A stretch of DNA of 64,000 bases from Schistosoma haematobium (Eukaryota > Platyhelminthes > Trematoda > Strigeidida > Schistosomatidae): contig NC_067196.1 in NCBI RefSeq assembly GCF_000699445.3, positions 46,541,364 through 46,605,363 on the forward strand, written 5' to 3'. Below are positions 60,700-64,000 of this stretch, one piece after another. The notes under the pieces were generated by a model. The model worked only from the letters and a program-made list of their open reading frames with translations, made no database searches and was not told where the DNA came from. The first letter of the stretch is position 1; every line of letters begins with the position of its first letter. Made by a program: the position numbers and the translations under genes.

Positions 60700-62950
60700 T
60701 TTAAATAAAAATTACTTTTAACTAAGTTGGGTTTGTATCATGAACCAAAATATAGTTAGTTTCATACTAATTCTAAAATTATTCCGACTAGTCGGATATC
60801 TATTGGTTATGAATAGAAGTAATAGATATTCCTTCTTTTTTTCACGAAAAACTTTAATCAATAAATGATCAAACATAATTCTGATATTTTGGAATCATTT
60901 ACACATTTTGTTATATAGTCTATTCATGATATAAAGTGATTTAGTTATAAGAAGAAATCACTACTTTTTTAAATCTTAAAAACCGCCAAAAATCATTTAT
61001 GAAACAAGAAGTAATAGAAGGAAAAAAATGAAAAGAATTATTTATTTAATTTTTTCGTGATATTAATATATGAATGAATTTGATTGGAGTTGATTAGAAA
61101 ACATTGTAGATTTATCCTATTTTCGTATCATAAGTAGTATATATAAAATCTTATAATATACATAATTCAATAAGTTTATAAGTGTATACATAGTTGAATA
61201 GAATATTAACAGTAACAGATATCATTTAATGATTGGAACGTAAGTCTTTACTTATTGTACACTTCAAATCAGTACCATTATTCAAATGTTCTTCTTCACG
61301 TTTTTTTCTTAAGTTATACTTTTCTTTTCTTGTCAAGTTCAAATTTCAAGTTGATTTTACATGTTATGAACATTTATCGTTTTAAAATATTTAGTTAATA
61401 TTAAGCTACAGTTAGTTGGATGTTTGCCAACTTGAGCAGAGGTCTCAGTCTTTTATTGAGTTACATTCAATGTAAAGAAATATTGATGAACTAATACTGA
61501 AGAGTTTCATTATATATTTATATTCTAAATTCCTTAAAAGTCATAGACATATATGTTACTAAGCAATAATAATATAGTTTGTCTCACATAGATAATATTG
61601 GCAAAAAGATTTGTTTTGAATGGCCTTTCGTACAATAAAGTTATATATATTCCTTATCAGTCTCACTATTTATTCTTATAGAATGTCTTAAGAAAATATT
61701 ATTATCATCCCAACTTAGTCAGTAGTTTGATATTTTGTTATTAGATTAGGATGGTTTTGGTAACTTGAGTAAACGTTCGTTATATATACCATATTATGAA
61801 TATGACATTCAAGATTTCTGTTGAAACATAAATCGATATTTCAGAGCTATTAACATACATTTGTGATAATCAAGGAATTGCATAACCGTTATGAAAGCTT
61901 GATGATTTTTATATAATTCAAATTAACTGTAATAAGTTTTTTAATAGTTTATAAAAACATTATTGAACTAAAAGCTTGTCAAGTATTTTTGTTTTCTAGT
62001 ACCGGTATTAACTTGTAACAGGTGTATAAACGTTTATAACTTATGTATAAATGCAGTTGTTTTGCAGTACAATTCTACCGATATGTGTATTTGCTATATT
62101 AAACGATTCTTTTCGATAAAGTAATATCTAACTCATTTATTTACTATTAATAATGATGCTAATAAATAATAAACATTCCTAAAATTAACTTGTTCGAATC
62201 ATTATACACAAACCTGACATTCTGACATTCGAATATTTTTAAATCCCAAAGTATTAGCTGGTTCATTAGGTAAATGTAGATAATTGAAGTGACTTATAAC
62301 GTAATGATTCATGCATTTTTCTTTTAAAAACAAGGTGAATGAACTTAGTATACTCGTTAAAATGGAGAGAGTGTTATATGTGCATGAACGATGACGTCAG
62401 GTCTAACACACAAAACATGATTTACATTGTTGCACACAAATGCAAAGTATGTTTCGAATTCTGCATGGGTTTCTAGTACTTTCTAGCATGAAATGCTTCT
62501 CCATTTTTCTAATAATGGTAAGCTTCAACAAACATCTGTAATCGGATAATCGTTCCTCTATAGCATCAGTTAATTTAAGATAGAAATGACTATTTTGCCA
62601 ATAATGATAGAATATAGTGCGTTTTTTTTTCTCATTCAATATCATAAGTACTTACTGCTGAAAAAACGCAAAAGTAGGATGAAACAGCTGTCTGTTACAT
62701 TTCTATGTATTATGGTTTCTTTTAGTTTATTTAAATCTGTGACGATATAACATGCTGCAAAAATTAGACTAATTGGTCTAATTAGTTAGTGATAGGTTTG
62801 AAGTATAAGGTGAAATTGTGCTTCTATTGATCTTATATTTTTCGGCATTTAGTGTAATTTTACTATATATAAACAGCACTACAAATTAAATATTTGTTTG
62901 TTAACCCCATAGGTTATATATCTATATCTTATAAATAGAAAAGTTAACTA
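60700..62950. other. AT-rich intergenic, no gene recognised
   Basis: The 80-codon minus-strand frame at 62403-62645 has no recognisable domain. Nothing else supported. Confidence 0.5.
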
Positions 62951-62959
62951 AAATAAAAT

Positions 62960-63510
62960 AATTTATTGAGATCACAGGCAGACTCAATTAAGGCAACCAA
63001 TTCAAACCGAGAAGCGCTGTAAGTTGTTTTGTCCTAACGTAGGACTACTGAGAAGCGAACACCCTAGACCCCACAAAGAATCGACCTCAAAGAATTCGGA
63101 TATGTTGACGAGCGCTTAGATTTTATACCATCAAACGAGGACCTTTTGGTTTGTCTGTTTAACCACAATCATGTACCCACGAGTGACTAATTTTGAGAGG
63201 CTGTCCCTGGATTTTTAAACTGAGAGAATTTCACTAATAGAGATTAACCGTAAGTCAGGAACATACCAACTGAAGATAATGAATGTTGGTCGAGAAACGG
63301 CGCAAAAGTTTATTGAAGTTGCTAACGTGAATCATTGAATGCCTACTCTGTAATTTAAATGATAATGGGTTGCCATAGGACCTGGCTATTCTGCATCAGA
63401 TTCCTGGTGGGGTTCTGAGTGCTCAACTCTAATGAGTCCCGCACTAAAACGAAACAACTGTTTACTGTTTTTTGGCTTTTGTGTCTGTGAGATTGAACAG
63501 TGTATTTTTG
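62960..63510. repeat. Old inverted CTGAGGA-family pair
   Basis: Minus-type pieces at 62967-63085 (TTTTGTCCTAACGTAGGACT, CTGAGAAGCG) and a plus-type piece at 63425-63475 (TAATGAGTCCCGCACT, ACGAAACAACTG) show the same face-to-face arrangement in a much decayed state. Confidence 0.45.
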
Positions 63511-64000
63511 AAGGTAACTTCAGAAGACGCTAAAAACAAATAAATGAAACTGAAATATTTATTTGTAGAGCTCAGAAATATAAATAATTTTCATCGTATT
63601 TTCTGTCATTAGTCAATCCATTTTGCTTAAGTATAGTTATAATGAACTTCTGACAACAATAAAATCATTTTACCAAGAAAAATATCTATTCAATCAACAT
63701 GGCAGTGGTCTGAATGGAGGCTCAAGGTATAAACAGTTTTACAATGCAACAAATGCTTAAAGTCATGTTGGGAAATATATGAAAGGAAAACGGGTAAAAA
63801 TTATTACTATCCAAAAACAGTGCTATGTTGAAAAAGTTTTACAAAAATGTTAATCGTTTGTGCATACTTGCTTTTCCATGTCACGTCACTTAAGAGAGGT
63901 TTTTGATGGGCTATCAGAAAAACAGTAAATTATAAGCAAAAAAGATCCTGTCATATTGTAAGTATAATACAGTTCTGTATAGTTATCATTTTTATCACGG

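Overview
This window is AT-rich, intron-and-repeat type eukaryotic DNA that I assign to a blood fluke (genus Schistosoma, species not decided). The assignment rests on tRNA-like Sm-alpha repeats carrying the schistosome hammerhead ribozyme, several non-LTR retrotransposon relics of schistosome type, and a 37-bp intron in the one host gene I can recognise. No prokaryotic features, rRNA genes or intact tRNA genes were seen. Layout: 0-3.6 kb is mostly unannotated AT-rich DNA with a decayed LINE end at about 2.1-2.7 kb. A jockey/CR1-like LINE lies on the minus strand at 4.2-7.0 kb with a long, nearly open reverse transcriptase frame. An RTE-type LINE lies on the minus strand at 10.8-12.8 kb. Hammerhead-bearing SINE-like repeats cluster at 17.0-21.8 kb. 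The only recognised cellular gene, a two-exon dpy-30 homologue (27200-27425, plus strand), follows a duplicated upstream segment. Behind it come an unexplained coding-like minus-strand stretch (27.56-27.99 kb), a long decayed CR1-like ORF2 (28.15-30.96 kb, minus) and another LINE reverse transcriptase fragment (31.43-31.87 kb, minus). From 35 to 64 kb the window is repeat-dominated: a tandem repeat at 35.3-35.9 kb, more hammerhead repeats (37.9-39.5, 42.2-48.3, 51.2-51.6, 58.1-60.7 kb), two plus-strand 3' ends of RTE-type LINEs (40.57 and 48.81 kb), a third LINE 3' end (59.34 kb), solo LTRs, two foldback elements and microsatellites. The most interesting theme is the hammerhead repeats. Two sequence families, Sm-alpha (core CTGANGA/GAAAC, 333-bp tandem period at 51 kb) and a second tRNA-like family with core CTGAGGA (404-bp tandem period at 37.9 kb), each occur as tandem copies and, repeatedly, as head-to-head inverted pairs. 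In one Sm-alpha case (19147-19513) an exact 15-bp target-site duplication encloses an inverted partial copy plus a forward copy, so the inversion arrived with the insertion. This suggests a retrotransposed, self-cleaving, circular or multimeric RNA life cycle (retrozyme-like), probably driven by an enzyme supplied elsewhere. Apart from dpy-30, all protein-coding signals are broken mobile elements, so no operon or pathway logic links the genes.
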